Source: Huintestinicola sp050874005
GTDB lineage: Bacteria > Bacillota > Clostridia > Oscillospirales > Ruminococcaceae
Length of the DNA stretch: 64,000 nt
Direction: 5' to 3'
Assembly (NCBI RefSeq): GCF_050874005.1
Contig: NZ_JBNMJV010000004.1
Span: 47,386-111,385 of the forward strand
Within the stretch, counting starts at the first letter, position 1. Each line of letters begins with the position of its first letter. This document shows positions 8,446-17,385 of the stretch, piece after piece. Under the pieces are notes generated by a model, which did not search any database, was not told where the DNA came from, and was given only the letters and a program-made list of their open reading frames with translations. The translations under genes were made by a program, and so were the position numbers.

Positions 8446-9410
8446 GCAGACTTCTTAAAATACTTCCCACCGCTTTGCTCATTATGGTGATGTGTATAGG
8501 CGTATGTCTCGGCGTTCTTATTGAAACGGGATGGGTGTCGCTGACGGACGTTCAGCAGGCGATCGGTTTTACGCTCCCCGATATGCCCGACGGGGGAACT
8601 GTTCCAAAAGAGGCGAGAGATTTTGCCGTTCACGTTATTGATGTTGGGCAGGGTGACAGTATCCTCATTTTGGCAGGTGGGAAAAGCGTTCTTATTGACG
8701 CAGGCGAAAAGGAATACGGCGGCAAAGTGGTTTCCTTTCTGAAAGACAAGGGCATTACGGGGCTTGATTACATCATTGCCACGCACCCTCATTCAGACCA
8801 CATCGGCGGTATGGCGGAGGTAGTCTCGGAGATAGGAGCTGAGAAGATAATCGTTCCCAAGCTGCCCGATGATAAAGTTCCCACCACTAAGGTCTATGAA
8901 AATTTCCTCAAGGCTGTGAAAAACGGCGGAATGAAGCTGACGGCAGCTAAGGCGGGAAAGGTTTATGACATTGCCGAAATTGATGGTCTGCCTGTGACTA
9001 TGACTATTCTTGCTCCCGGTGAGGGTGCGGAGTTTGAGGACTTGAACGACTGGTCTGTTTGTGTTAGAATTGACTATAACCGCATTTCCTGGCTCTTTAC
9101 GGGTGATCTCTCCGAGGAGGGGGAAAAGGCGCTTATAAAAAGCGGTCAGGATATTGATGTTACGGCGTACAAGGTGGGACATCACGGCAGCTCAACTTCT
9201 TCTTCGGAGGAGCTGCTTGAAAGGGTCACGCCGAGACTTTGCGTTATTTCCTGCGGCGAGGGCAATTCCTACGGGCACCCACACGAAGAGGCGCTGAAAA
9301 GGCTTGAGGAATACACGGGCAGCATTTACCGAACAGACCTTTGCGGTTCAGTTTCCGTTTATTCCGACGGAGAAAAGCTGTATGTTTCAAAACAGGGAGG
9401 CGGCTCATAA
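8412..9410 (+). CDS. ComEC/Rec2-like metallo-beta-lactamase fold hydrolase
   Basis: A 332-residue protein with one N-terminal membrane segment (about residues 13-37) and a metallo-beta-lactamase domain outside the membrane. Metal ligands appear as HPHSDH (His125, His127, Asp129, His130), in the usual setting FAVHVIDVGQGDSILI...LIDAG. Later ligands fit FTGDL and KVGHHGS. This matches the stand-alone relatives of the ComEC C-terminal domain, thought to be secreted or surface nucleases or phosphodiesterases; the ComEC channel domain is absent. It overlaps ygiQ by 34 bases, and its stop overlaps the start of the DUF3006 gene, a pairing seen in many Firmicutes. Confidence 0.9.
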   Translation: MAKGKRQTGSVSRLLKILPTALLIMVMCIGVCLGVLIETGWVSLTDVQQAIGFTLPDMPDGGTVPKEARDFAVHVIDVGQGDSILILAGGKSVLIDAGEKEYGGKVVSFLKDKGITGLDYIIATHPHSDHIGGMAEVVSEIGAEKIIVPKLPDDKVPTTKVYENFLKAVKNGGMKLTAAKAGKVYDIAEIDGLPVTMTILAPGEGAEFEDLNDWSVCVRIDYNRISWLFTGDLSEEGEKALIKSGQDIDVTAYKVGHHGSSTSSSEELLERVTPRLCVISCGEGNSYGHPHEEALKRLEEYTGSIYRTDLCGSVSVYSDGEKLYVSKQGGGS

Positions 9411-9616
9411 TGCTTATTCTTGAAAAGCTTCGGGGTGATATGGCGGTCATTTCGGGTGACAGCGGAGAATTTTCCGTTTCGGCGGATATGGTCAAGGGCT
9501 GTCGTGAGGGTGATGTTATTATACTCTCGGGTGACGTTTATATTACCGATGAAACTGCCACCGAAATGCGGCGGAAAGAAATATTATCGCTTCAAAATTC
9601 CCTTTGGGATGAATGA
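9410..9616 (+). CDS. DUF3006 domain small protein
   Basis: A 68-residue protein beginning MLILEKLRGDMAVISGDSGEF with CREGDVIILSGDVY in the middle. This is the pattern of DUF3006, a small beta-rich domain often encoded next to ComEC-like hydrolases. The start ATG shares a base with the stop of the preceding gene (TAATG), with GGGAGG 10 bases upstream, so translation is coupled. The function is unknown; partnership with the hydrolase is inferred from adjacency. Confidence 0.8.
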   Translation: MLILEKLRGDMAVISGDSGEFSVSADMVKGCREGDVIILSGDVYITDETATEMRRKEILSLQNSLWDE

Positions 9617-9647
9617 TATATCAAATGAATTGAAAGAGGGGCTTAAA

Positions 9648-10526
9648 ATGCAGAATAATCTGCCTGCTATGCTTACGGAAAGACTTCCGAAATTATCCAA
9701 GGGTCACAAGAAAATCGCCGAATATATTCTCGGTCACTACGACAAGGCTGCCTTTATGACGGCTTCTAAGCTGGGAAATATCGTTGGCGTCAGCGAGTCC
9801 ACGGTTGTCCGCTTCGCTACGGAGCTGGGCTTTGAGGGTTATCCCGAAATGCAGAAGGCACTAAAAGAATTTACCAGCAACAAGCTTACCACCGTTCAGC
9901 GTATGAATGTGATGAACGACCAGCTTGCGGGCGAGGACGTTCTTAACAGAGTTCTGAATTTCGACATTGAGCAGATAAGAAAGACCCTTGAGGAAATTGA
10001 CAAGGACAGCTTCTACACTACGGTTGACGCTCTTGTTTCCGCTAAGAACATTTACGTTATCGGCGCAAGATCGGCTTCGGTGCTGGCTCGTTTTATCGTT
10101 TTCTACTTTAACATTATGTTTGACAACGTTAAAATTATCCACACCACAAGTACAAGCGAAATGTTCGAGCAGATACTCGGTATCGGCGAGGGGGACATTA
10201 TGATAGGTGTCAGCTTCCCCAGATATTCAAAGCACACCGTAAAGGCGTTCAGATACGCTCACGAGAACGGCGCAACGGTAATCGGCATTACCGACAGCAA
10301 GGCTTCTCCTCTTGCTCAGTATGCGGATCATCTGCTGCTGGCACACAGCGATATGGCTTCCTTTGCGGATTCCCTGGTGGCTCCTATGAGCCTTATAAAT
10401 GCGCTTATCTCGGCGGTGGGAATGAGAAAGCAGGAGTATGTTTCCAAAAACTTGGAGCGTCTTGAGGGGATATGGGAGAAATACGAGGTCTACGAAAAGA
10501 CCGATGACAAGGATTTCAGCTTATAA
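9648..10526 (+). CDS. MurR/RpiR family transcriptional regulator
   Basis: A 292-residue regulator with an N-terminal RpiR helix-turn-helix (about residues 1-80; KIAEYILGHYDKAAFMTASKLG then VSESTVVRFATELGFEGYPEMQ) and a SIS sugar-phosphate-binding domain (about 125-260; IYVIGARSASVLA, GVSFPRYSKHT). Such proteins sense phosphosugars and control sugar or cell-wall recycling genes. No sugar genes adjoin it, so its targets are unknown. The ATG at 9648 has GAAAGAGGGG 6 bases upstream; an in-frame ATG at 9609 is a weaker alternative. It lies in the same run as its neighbours. Confidence 0.9.
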   Translation: MQNNLPAMLTERLPKLSKGHKKIAEYILGHYDKAAFMTASKLGNIVGVSESTVVRFATELGFEGYPEMQKALKEFTSNKLTTVQRMNVMNDQLAGEDVLNRVLNFDIEQIRKTLEEIDKDSFYTTVDALVSAKNIYVIGARSASVLARFIVFYFNIMFDNVKIIHTTSTSEMFEQILGIGEGDIMIGVSFPRYSKHTVKAFRYAHENGATVIGITDSKASPLAQYADHLLLAHSDMASFADSLVAPMSLINALISAVGMRKQEYVSKNLERLEGIWEKYEVYEKTDDKDFSL

Positions 10527-10541
10527 TTCGGGAGTGGTGAG

Positions 10542-11072
10542 ATGAAAAAGCTTATCGGGTTATTTTTTGAAAAGGCTCTTATGACGGTTGGTGTGCTGTG
10601 GTCTGCTTTCTGTATTCTCGGAATATTTGCCAGCGCCGCAAGAGAGGAACACAGAGATAATGTTCCATTCGCCTGCGCTTGTCTCGGTATCGGCATTGCT
10701 ATGATACTTTCCTCTAAGCACAAGAGAAAGCTTCGTAACCGTGCGGAGGTCTATGCTATGTGCCTTGCGGACAAGCCCGAATCCGAGCTTGCGGAAATTG
10801 CAAGGACTATGAACATTCCCCTTGAGCAGGCTGTAAGAGAGCTTGAGGAGCTTATTGACAAGGATTACCTTAACAACATCTACATTGACAGAGCTGAGGG
10901 CAGGGTCAAAATATTATCCCGTGAAAAAGGCGGACTGAAGCTCATTAACGGCTATCGGTTCGTTACCTGCAAAAGCTGCGGCGGTTCTAACAGGATAACA
11001 GGCGGTACAGAGGGCAAGAGGTGCAGCTACTGCAAGGCTCCTCTTACCGAAAATTCGGAAGCAACAAAATAA
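10542..11072 (+). CDS. Hypothetical membrane protein with helix-turn-helix-like segment and zinc ribbon
   Basis: A 176-residue protein I do not recognise as a named family. Two hydrophobic segments (about 8-30 and 42-58) are followed by a cytoplasmic region with a winged-helix-like pattern (AEIARTMNIPLEQAVRELEELI then DKDYLNNIYID). A C-terminal four-Cys zinc ribbon follows (CKSCGG ... CSYCKAP). The combination suggests a membrane-tethered nucleic-acid or protein-binding regulator, which is inference only. GGGAGTGGTGAG precedes the ATG. It is 15 bases after the RpiR gene and 21 before the flavoprotein gene. Confidence 0.75.
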   Translation: MKKLIGLFFEKALMTVGVLWSAFCILGIFASAAREEHRDNVPFACACLGIGIAMILSSKHKRKLRNRAEVYAMCLADKPESELAEIARTMNIPLEQAVRELEELIDKDYLNNIYIDRAEGRVKILSREKGGLKLINGYRFVTCKSCGGSNRITGGTEGKRCSYCKAPLTENSEATK

Positions 11073-11093
11073 ATTCGAAAGGCAGCATTTTTT

Positions 11094-12323
11094 ATGGCAG
11101 ACTGCATTATTATCGGCGGCGGCGCTGCAGGGCTTATGGCTGCGGTGACTGCGGCGGACTGGGGCAAGACCGTTATCCTTTTTGAGAAAAATCCCCGTGT
11201 GGGCAAAAAGCTGCTCATTACGGGAAAAGGTCGCTGCAATGTTACGAACAACTGCATCAAAGAGGATTTTTTTGCTAATATCCCCTGCAACGGCAGGTTT
11301 CTCTATTCCTCCTACGCCGCTTTTGACTGCTCGGACACTATGAGTTTTTTTGAAAACCTTGGCGTTCCCCTTAAAACCGAACGGGGCAACAGGGTATTTC
11401 CCGTAAGCGACAGGGCAGAGGACATTGTTATCGCTTTTGAGAGGGCTATCAAGGAGCGTTCGGACAGGATAACCGTCAAAAATGCAAAGGTCACGAGGAT
11501 ACTTACGGAAAACGGCGCTGTCACGGGCGTTTCCGCCGATGGTGCGGCTTATCACGCAAATTCGGTGCTTATTGCTTCGGGCGGACGCTCCTATCCGAAA
11601 ACAGGTTCGGACGGGGACGGTTATCGTTTTGCAAAGGAGCTGGGGCACAAGGTAGTTCCGCTCAGACCTTCTCTTGTTCCGATGGTGAGCGAGGAGGAGT
11701 GGTGCAGAGAGGCTATGGGGCTTTCCCTTAAAAATGTTACTCTCACCCTTGTGGACGGGGCTGACGGCAAAAAGCTTTTCTCGGAAATGGGGGAAATGCT
11801 GTTTACACATTTCGGTGTGTCGGGGCCTTTGGTATTATCGGCTTCGGGGCATATAAGAAAAATGGAACGTGGTCGGTACAAGCTGATAATCGACTTAAAG
11901 CCTGCTCTGGACGAGAAAACCCTGGACAGCAGGCTTCAGAGGGATTTTGCCGAAAATGCAAACAGGGATTTTATAAACAGCCTGGGAAAGCTTCTTCCAG
12001 CAAAGCTTATTCCCGTTATTGTAAGGCTTTCGGGTATCCCTGCAGAGAAAAAGGTCAATCAGATATCAAAAAAAGAGCGGACGGAGCTTTTACATCTGCT
12101 TAAAAATCTGACGGTGACCATAAAGGATTTTCGCTCCATTGACGAGGCTATAGTTACGGGGGGCGGCGTGGATATCAGCGAGATAAATCCCAAAACTATG
12201 GAGTCAAAGAAAGTATCCGGGCTTTATTTTGCGGGAGAGGTCATTGACGTTGACGCTTACACAGGGGGATTTAATTTACAGATCGCTTTTTCTACAGGCT
12301 ATGCCGCAGGAGTTAATATGTGA
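11094..12323 (+). CDS. HI0933/BaiN-like flavoprotein (NAD(P)/FAD-dependent oxidoreductase)
   Basis: A 409-residue member of the HI0933 (YhiN) family. An N-terminal Rossmann motif CIIIGGGAAGLMAA binds FAD and is followed by the family signature GKKLLITGKGRCNVTN. The C-terminus has the second FAD contact GLYFAGEVIDVDAYTGGFNLQIAFSTGYAAG. The usual length is about 400, so it is complete. BaiN, a relative, takes part in bile-acid dehydroxylation in gut clostridia, but most family members have no known substrate. It is last in the rightward run and ends at a strong bidirectional terminator. Confidence 0.9.
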   Translation: MADCIIIGGGAAGLMAAVTAADWGKTVILFEKNPRVGKKLLITGKGRCNVTNNCIKEDFFANIPCNGRFLYSSYAAFDCSDTMSFFENLGVPLKTERGNRVFPVSDRAEDIVIAFERAIKERSDRITVKNAKVTRILTENGAVTGVSADGAAYHANSVLIASGGRSYPKTGSDGDGYRFAKELGHKVVPLRPSLVPMVSEEEWCREAMGLSLKNVTLTLVDGADGKKLFSEMGEMLFTHFGVSGPLVLSASGHIRKMERGRYKLIIDLKPALDEKTLDSRLQRDFAENANRDFINSLGKLLPAKLIPVIVRLSGIPAEKKVNQISKKERTELLHLLKNLTVTIKDFRSIDEAIVTGGGVDISEINPKTMESKKVSGLYFAGEVIDVDAYTGGFNLQIAFSTGYAAGVNM

Positions 12324-12376
12324 AAAAAATCCGCCGCAGTACGGCTTTATGAGCTGTATTGCGGCGGAGCTTTCTT
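12324..12376. terminator. Bidirectional terminator between flavoprotein and LacI genes
   Basis: A 13-base stem, TCCGCCGCAGTAC (12330-12342) with GTATTGCGGCGGA (12356-12368), has one mismatch or wobble and is flanked by an A tract on the left and T-rich sequence on the right. It serves both convergent genes. Confidence 0.85.
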
Positions 12377-13386
12377 TATTTGAAATTAAGTGAGGCTACG
12401 GAGTCTTTAAAGATTATCTTCCCCTTGACCTGTATCATTCCCAGCTGCTCGGAGGGGGTCTTTATCTTTGAAAGCAGGGCATCTACGGCGATGGCGGACA
12501 TTTTTTCCGTATTTACCTCAAAGGTGGTGATGTTCGGGACGGTAATGCTGCTGTAAACTGAATTATCAAAGCCTGTCACGGAAATATCATCGGGAACACG
12601 ATATCCCTTTTCCGAAAGCAGGGACATAAGTCTGCTTGCCGCTTCGTCGCAGTTGCAGACAAAGGCGGTGGGCATTACAAGAGGAAGCTCAAGGGGGATA
12701 AACTCGCCCGTTTCCGTTTTTCGGTCGCTTATAAGATAATAGTCGGATAAACGGATATTATGCTCGATAAGGGATTTGGCATAGCCTAAATATCTGTCCT
12801 GGATACTGCTGGTGGCGTGGATATTGCCCACAAAGGCGATATCACGGTGTCCGTTGTCGATAAGGTAATTCGTTAGCTCATAGGCTGCATAAAAGCTGTC
12901 CCCCACCACGCAGCTCTCGGCTGTGAGCTGATTGTAGAAATCAAGGAACACTACCGGTATCTTGGTGTTGAGAACGGCGTTTATATATTTATCCGCTATC
13001 TGTCCGAGAATGATGATGCCGTCCACCCTCTGGTGGAAAAATATATCGGGAAGCACAGCTTTTTCCTCGTTTCCAGATGTGAGAGTGTGGAAAAATGCAT
13101 AATGCTTGCGCTGCTGGAGAGCGGTGGATATCCCTCGCATAAATTTAAAGTAAAAGCTGTTTTCCGACATATACCGCTCGGCTACGATGATACCGATATT
13201 TCCGCTGAGAGTCTTTTTCTTTTTTGCTTCCGTACCATATTTATAGCCCATTGTTTCGGCTGTCTTGAGTATTTTCTGCCTCAGCTCGCTGCTGACGCCG
13301 CTTTGTCCCGAAAAGGCTTTTGACACGGAAACGACGCTTATTCCAAGCTTTGCCGCTATATCACGCATAGTAACGCTTTTTGCCAA
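12376..13386 (-). CDS. LacI family transcriptional regulator
   Basis: A 336-residue repressor with the LacI helix-turn-helix at its start (VTMRDIAAKLGISVVSVSKAFSG) and a periplasmic-binding-protein-like effector domain (about 60-330), including GFDNSVYSSITVPNITTF. The start is a TTG at 13386, chosen because GGGAGGCGAAACAA lies directly upstream; the first ATG is six codons in. It diverges from a sugar ABC importer across 512 bases, so it probably controls that importer and itself. The inducer is not evident. Confidence 0.9.
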   Translation of the reverse strand: MAKSVTMRDIAAKLGISVVSVSKAFSGQSGVSSELRQKILKTAETMGYKYGTEAKKKKTLSGNIGIIVAERYMSENSFYFKFMRGISTALQQRKHYAFFHTLTSGNEEKAVLPDIFFHQRVDGIIILGQIADKYINAVLNTKIPVVFLDFYNQLTAESCVVGDSFYAAYELTNYLIDNGHRDIAFVGNIHATSSIQDRYLGYAKSLIEHNIRLSDYYLISDRKTETGEFIPLELPLVMPTAFVCNCDEAASRLMSLLSEKGYRVPDDISVTGFDNSVYSSITVPNITTFEVNTEKMSAIAVDALLSKIKTPSEQLGMIQVKGKIIFKDSVASLNFK

Positions 13387-13424
13387 TTGTTTCGCCTCCC
13401 GTGCGCTGTCTGAAAGTAAATTTA

Positions 13425-13760
13425 CAGACTAATTTTAACACATTCTCCCGAACTTTTCAAGTATTATTTTTAGCTTAAATTAGTAAGCAGTTTTTAGACT
13501 AAATTATGTTGCATTTGCAATTTGTTAGCTTATTTATGAAGCTAAATTATTTTTTAATTCTTAATATTATATGGATATAATATTTCGTAAAAGTAAATAT
13601 GAAGCGTGCAATCGTTTTCTATTTTTATCAAAAATTTATGTTTCGCAAAAAGAACTTAATTTTTACAAGCAAAATGTATAATCCGGGCAGCCCTGATTTA
13701 TCATATTTAACAAAGATTTGTGATAGCTTTCTGAAATTTGTGAAAAATTTACAAAGCTAA
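13425..13760. promoter_or_regulatory. Candidate operators between the LacI gene and the sugar importer
   Basis: The 13387-13898 gap holds no gene but several related AT-rich words. The best is a perfect inverted repeat TTAGCTT-N7-AAGCTAA (13525-13545), a plausible LacI-family site. Variants occur at about 13427, 13470 and 13495 (TTAGnnTAAATTA type), and a wider TAGCTTT/AAAGCTA pair lies at 13724-13759. Binding is inferred. Confidence 0.45.
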
Positions 13761-13801
13761 CAAAATTACGCTGTGTGAAATGCCGCTATTTCATTTTTCC
13801 C

Positions 13802-13829
13802 TTGACTTATGACGGAAATTAACTATAAT
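13802..13829 (+). promoter_or_regulatory. Promoter of the sugar ABC importer operon
   Basis: TTGACT (13802-13807) and TATAAT (13824-13829) with a 16-base spacer, about 70 bases before the binding-protein start. Confidence 0.75.
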
Positions 13830-13898
13830 AAAACTATCGCAGAAAACCATAGGCAATGAATAACACACAATGCTAATTTTTTAATGGAGGTCATTAAA

Positions 13899-15326
13899 AT
13901 GAACACTAAGTTTAAAAGAACTGCGGCTATGTGTGCCGCAGTTGTAATGGCAGGTTCAGTTCTTACCGCTTGCGGAGGTTCCAACAGCGGTTCTACCGCA
14001 ACAACAACTGCTGCTGCAGGCGAGACAACAACCGCAGCAGAAGGCGGCGACACAGCTGCTGCTGACACAGAAGCTGCTCCCGCCGGCGACTCCTCTTCCG
14101 AGATCAGCGGTTCCATCAAGGTTCTCCACCACCGTACCGACAGAGATCAGGACGGAACAATGGCTAAGCTCACCGAGGGCTTCAATGCTCTTTATCCTAA
14201 TGTAACAGTTGAGTATCAGTCATTCACAAACTATGCTGACGATATCGCTACAATGATGCAGTCCGATAACTACGGCGACGTTGTTATGACTCCTCAGGCT
14301 CTGAAGCAGGCTGATCTTCCTAACTTCTTCGCTTCCTTCGGTTCCTACAGCGACCTTTCTCAGAAGTACTACTGGCTTGAGAATTACACCGTTGACGGTC
14401 AGGTTTATGCACTTCCTACAGGCGGTACAGCTTCCGGTGTTCTTTACAACAAGAAGGTATGGGCTGACGCAGGCATCACTTCTCTCCCCACAACTACTGA
14501 CGAGTTCCTTGCTTGCCTCAAGCAGATCGCTGAAAATACCGACGCTATTCCTTACTACACCAACTACAACGCAAGCTGGTGCATCACTCAGTGGCAGTCC
14601 CTCGTAGTAGGCGCTTCCGGTGATCCCGATTACAACACCAAGCTCCTCACCGAAAAGACTGACCTCTTCTCTAAGGGCAGCCCCTATGACGCTGTTTACG
14701 GCACACTCTTTGATATCTACGCTGATCCTACTCTCCACGAGGAAGATCCTATGACAACTGACTGGGAAGGCTGCAAGCCCGCATTCGCACAGGGCAAGAT
14801 CGCAACTATGGTTCTCGGTTCTTGGGCAATCAGCCAGTTCCAGGAGGCTGCTGTTCAGGTTGGCTCCGATCCTGCTGATGTTGGATATATGCCTTTCCCC
14901 AACAGCATTGACGGCAAGATCTACTCCGTATCTTCCAACGACTATATGATGAGCGTTAACAAGAACACCGCTAATATGGACGCAGCTATGGCTTATGCTA
15001 CTTGGTTCTGCACAGACTCCGGCTTTGCTCAGAACGAGGGCGAGATCTCCGGTCTTAAGGGAGCTGCAATGCCTGAGACCCTTTCTTCCTTCGACGAGCT
15101 CGGTGTTCAGCTCTTCGTTGAGAACGCATTCCCCGAGGAACTCATCGGTAAGTGGGATGAGATTGCTAAGGCTTCTGAGGTTGATCCTTGGGGCGACGCT
15201 TCCACAAACTACAAGTTCAGAATGGCAGAGGCTGCATTCGACGGCAAGGGCAGAGATGAGTATGACAAGATTGCTGCTGACGTTAACGCTGCCTGGGCTG
15301 CTTCCAGAGATGAAATTCTCGGCTAA
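13899..15326 (+). CDS. Sugar ABC transporter substrate-binding lipoprotein
   Basis: A 475-residue extracellular solute-binding protein of the carbohydrate-uptake type (family 1). The signal peptide ends in the lipobox LTAC (Cys near residue 25) and a Thr/Ala/Gly-rich linker follows. The mature domain contains YGDVVMTPQALKQADLPNFF and YALPTGGTASGVLYNKKVW, typical of oligosaccharide binders. The ATG at 13899 follows TGGAGG. Codon choice is strongly biased (AAC, AAG, GCT/GCA) compared with nearby genes, as expected for a highly expressed protein. The ligand cannot be read from the sequence. Confidence 0.93.
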   Translation: MNTKFKRTAAMCAAVVMAGSVLTACGGSNSGSTATTTAAAGETTTAAEGGDTAAADTEAAPAGDSSSEISGSIKVLHHRTDRDQDGTMAKLTEGFNALYPNVTVEYQSFTNYADDIATMMQSDNYGDVVMTPQALKQADLPNFFASFGSYSDLSQKYYWLENYTVDGQVYALPTGGTASGVLYNKKVWADAGITSLPTTTDEFLACLKQIAENTDAIPYYTNYNASWCITQWQSLVVGASGDPDYNTKLLTEKTDLFSKGSPYDAVYGTLFDIYADPTLHEEDPMTTDWEGCKPAFAQGKIATMVLGSWAISQFQEAAVQVGSDPADVGYMPFPNSIDGKIYSVSSNDYMMSVNKNTANMDAAMAYATWFCTDSGFAQNEGEISGLKGAAMPETLSSFDELGVQLFVENAFPEELIGKWDEIAKASEVDPWGDASTNYKFRMAEAAFDGKGRDEYDKIAADVNAAWAASRDEILG

Positions 15327-15373
15327 TCCACACTTTCTTCTTTAAATTTTTCTTTCTCTCCGATACTGTATTT

Positions 15374-15402
15374 TTCTGCGGCGCCTTCTTCACGCCGCAG
15401 AA
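15374..15402 (+). promoter_or_regulatory. Intercistronic stem-loop after the binding-protein gene
   Basis: A perfect 10-base stem TTCTGCGGCG/CGCCGCAGAA with a 9-base loop and no T tract on the coding strand. Such hairpins often protect the abundant binding-protein mRNA and reduce read-through into permease genes. Confidence 0.6.
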
Positions 15403-15478
15403 TGATACGGTATATTCATACCCGTGGGTATGATGTACGCTTAAATCACGAAAATAACCCGAAAACGAGGGATATGCT

Positions 15479-16408
15479 TTGACTAAAAAAACTATTCAGC
15501 CCGAGCGTCTTGCTCCAAAGAACAAGCTTTCCAAATCTTACATTGAAAAGATGGTTACCGTTTGTCTTTTCCTGCTTATTCCCACACTCCTTCTTGTCAT
15601 ATTCACCTACATTCCCGCCGCTGAAATGGTTAAGTTCAGCTTTGAGGAAAGAGACCAGTTCGGTGTAAATGTCAAGTTCGTGGGCCTTGAGAACTACAAG
15701 ACAGTTTTTTCGACACCTGAGTATTTTGCTGCTTTCAAAAACAGTATTTACTACCTTATAGGTTCATTTATCCAGCTTGGACTTGCTCTTTTTCTTGCAA
15801 CGATCCTCTGCTCGAAGATCAGATTTTCCAATTTCTTTAAGGGAGTTGTTTTCTTCCCTTATATGATCAATACTGTTGCAGTTGCCCTTATTTTCCGCAG
15901 ATTTTTCCAGAAGGGCGACGGCATCACCAATACTGACGGTACTCTTAATTCCATAATCACCCTGCTGGGAGGAGACCCCGTAAAATTCCTCTCCACAGAG
16001 GGACTTGTCAACATCTGCCTCGTGTTCGTTTCCATATGGAGATATATCGGATTTGATATTGTAATGTTCATAGGCGCTATTCAGTCTATATCCCCCGATA
16101 TTTACGAAGCCGCAGATCTTGACGGCGCAAACCGCTTCCAGGTATTCCGCTACATAATCGCTCCCGGTATCAGACCCATTATCCTTCTTCAGATGATACT
16201 TGCGGTAAAGGGTGCCATCAGCGTTTACGAAATTCCCTTTATCATCACAGGCGGACGATTTGGTTCAAGCACATTCGTTATCCAGACAACAGAAACGGCA
16301 TTCAAGTTCCAGAAAGTCGGGCTTGCCTCGGCGATGGCTGTGGTACTGTTCCTGATAATAGTCGTCGTCACGGTAATACAAAAACTGGTTCTCAAGGAGG
16401 AAAAGTAA
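15479..16408 (+). CDS. Sugar ABC transporter permease (MalF/UgpA type)
   Basis: A 309-residue inner-membrane permease with six hydrophobic segments. The cytoplasmic EAA loop, which docks the ATPase, reads EAADLDGANRFQVFRYIIAPGIRP near residue 210. The start is a TTG at 15479 with CGAGGG 8 bases upstream; the nearby ATG at 15474 is out of frame and meets a stop after two codons. It pairs with the next gene, which begins two bases after its stop. Confidence 0.92.
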   Translation: MTKKTIQPERLAPKNKLSKSYIEKMVTVCLFLLIPTLLLVIFTYIPAAEMVKFSFEERDQFGVNVKFVGLENYKTVFSTPEYFAAFKNSIYYLIGSFIQLGLALFLATILCSKIRFSNFFKGVVFFPYMINTVAVALIFRRFFQKGDGITNTDGTLNSIITLLGGDPVKFLSTEGLVNICLVFVSIWRYIGFDIVMFIGAIQSISPDIYEAADLDGANRFQVFRYIIAPGIRPIILLQMILAVKGAISVYEIPFIITGGRFGSSTFVIQTTETAFKFQKVGLASAMAVVLFLIIVVVTVIQKLVLKEEK

Positions 16409-16409
16409 A

Positions 16410-17270
16410 ATGGCTGATACAGCAATCAAAAAGGACTACAGCACTTTTGTCCCTAAGCTTTTCACCTTCCTGAAATATGCCGTTCTCGTAATTGCCTGCC
16501 TGTTAGTTTTCATTCCCCTTGTAGTCGTATTTTTAGGATCTTTCAAGAACAACACAGAATTCCTTTCATCAAACGTTTTTGCGCGTCCCACAAAGTTTGA
16601 ATGGTCGAACTACAAGACCGCTTTCATTGACGGTAAGGTTCTTTTAGGTCTGAAAAACACAGCGATCATCATCGTGATCTCCTGTACGGGAACTATAATC
16701 GTAGGTACAATGACTGCTTACGTTCTCCAGCGTTTCAAGACTGTTCTCGGCAAAGTCCTCAAGGCAGCGTTCCTTCTTGCGACACTTTTCCCTGCTATTT
16801 CAATGCAGGTAACGGTTTACCGCATTATGAACAATTTCCACCTTGTCGGCACTATGGCTGCTCCCATCATCCTCTACATAGGAACTGATATTGTTTCCAT
16901 TTACATCTTTATGCAGTTTCTGGACAACATCTCCTACTCCCTTGACGAGAGCGCCATCATCGACGGAGCAAACTACTTCACAGTTTTCTTCAAGATCATT
17001 CTTCCCCTGCTAAAACCCGCTATCGCAACAGTTCTTATCATCAAGGTAATAAGCATTTACAACGACTTCTATACTCCTCAGCTTTATATGCCCAGCGAAG
17101 AGCTGTCGGTGGTTTCCACATCGCTCTACCGCTTTATGGGCCCCTACGGAGCTAAGTGGGAAATAATCTTTGCAGGTATCGTTATTTGTATCATTCCTGC
17201 TCTGGTCATCTTCCTCGCACTTCAGAAGCAGATCTACGCAGGTCTGGTAAACGGCGCCGTTAAGGAATAA
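16410..17270 (+). CDS. Sugar ABC transporter permease (MalG/UgpE type)
   Basis: A 286-residue permease with six membrane segments and an EAA loop DESAIIDGANYFTVFFKIILPLLKP near residue 190. It is the partner of the preceding permease. No ATPase gene follows; in many Firmicutes such importers share one MsmX-type ATPase encoded elsewhere, and I infer the same here. GGAGG precedes the ATG. Confidence 0.92.
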   Translation: MADTAIKKDYSTFVPKLFTFLKYAVLVIACLLVFIPLVVVFLGSFKNNTEFLSSNVFARPTKFEWSNYKTAFIDGKVLLGLKNTAIIIVISCTGTIIVGTMTAYVLQRFKTVLGKVLKAAFLLATLFPAISMQVTVYRIMNNFHLVGTMAAPIILYIGTDIVSIYIFMQFLDNISYSLDESAIIDGANYFTVFFKIILPLLKPAIATVLIIKVISIYNDFYTPQLYMPSEELSVVSTSLYRFMGPYGAKWEIIFAGIVICIIPALVIFLALQKQIYAGLVNGAVKE

Positions 17271-17281
17271 TCAAGTTAAAG

Positions 17282-17328
17282 ATATATCCCGTCAGGCTTG
17301 AAAAATGAGCCTGACGGGATATATTTTG
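17282..17328 (+). terminator. Terminator of the sugar importer operon
   Basis: A perfect 17-base stem, ATATATCCCGTCAGGCT with its complement, at 17282-17298 and 17308-17324, followed by TTTTGTT. Confidence 0.9.
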
Positions 17329-17349
17329 TTATGCATAAATAAGTTTGCG

Positions 17350-17378
17350 GCTCCTCCCGTCATATCCGGGAAGAGCCG
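17350..17378 (-). terminator. Terminator at the end of the sulfur operon
   Basis: On the minus strand GGCTCTTCCCG and CGGGAGGAGCC form an 11-base stem with one mismatch or wobble directly after the Rrf2 gene. The T tract is weak. Confidence 0.55.
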
Positions 17379-17385
17379 TACTCAT

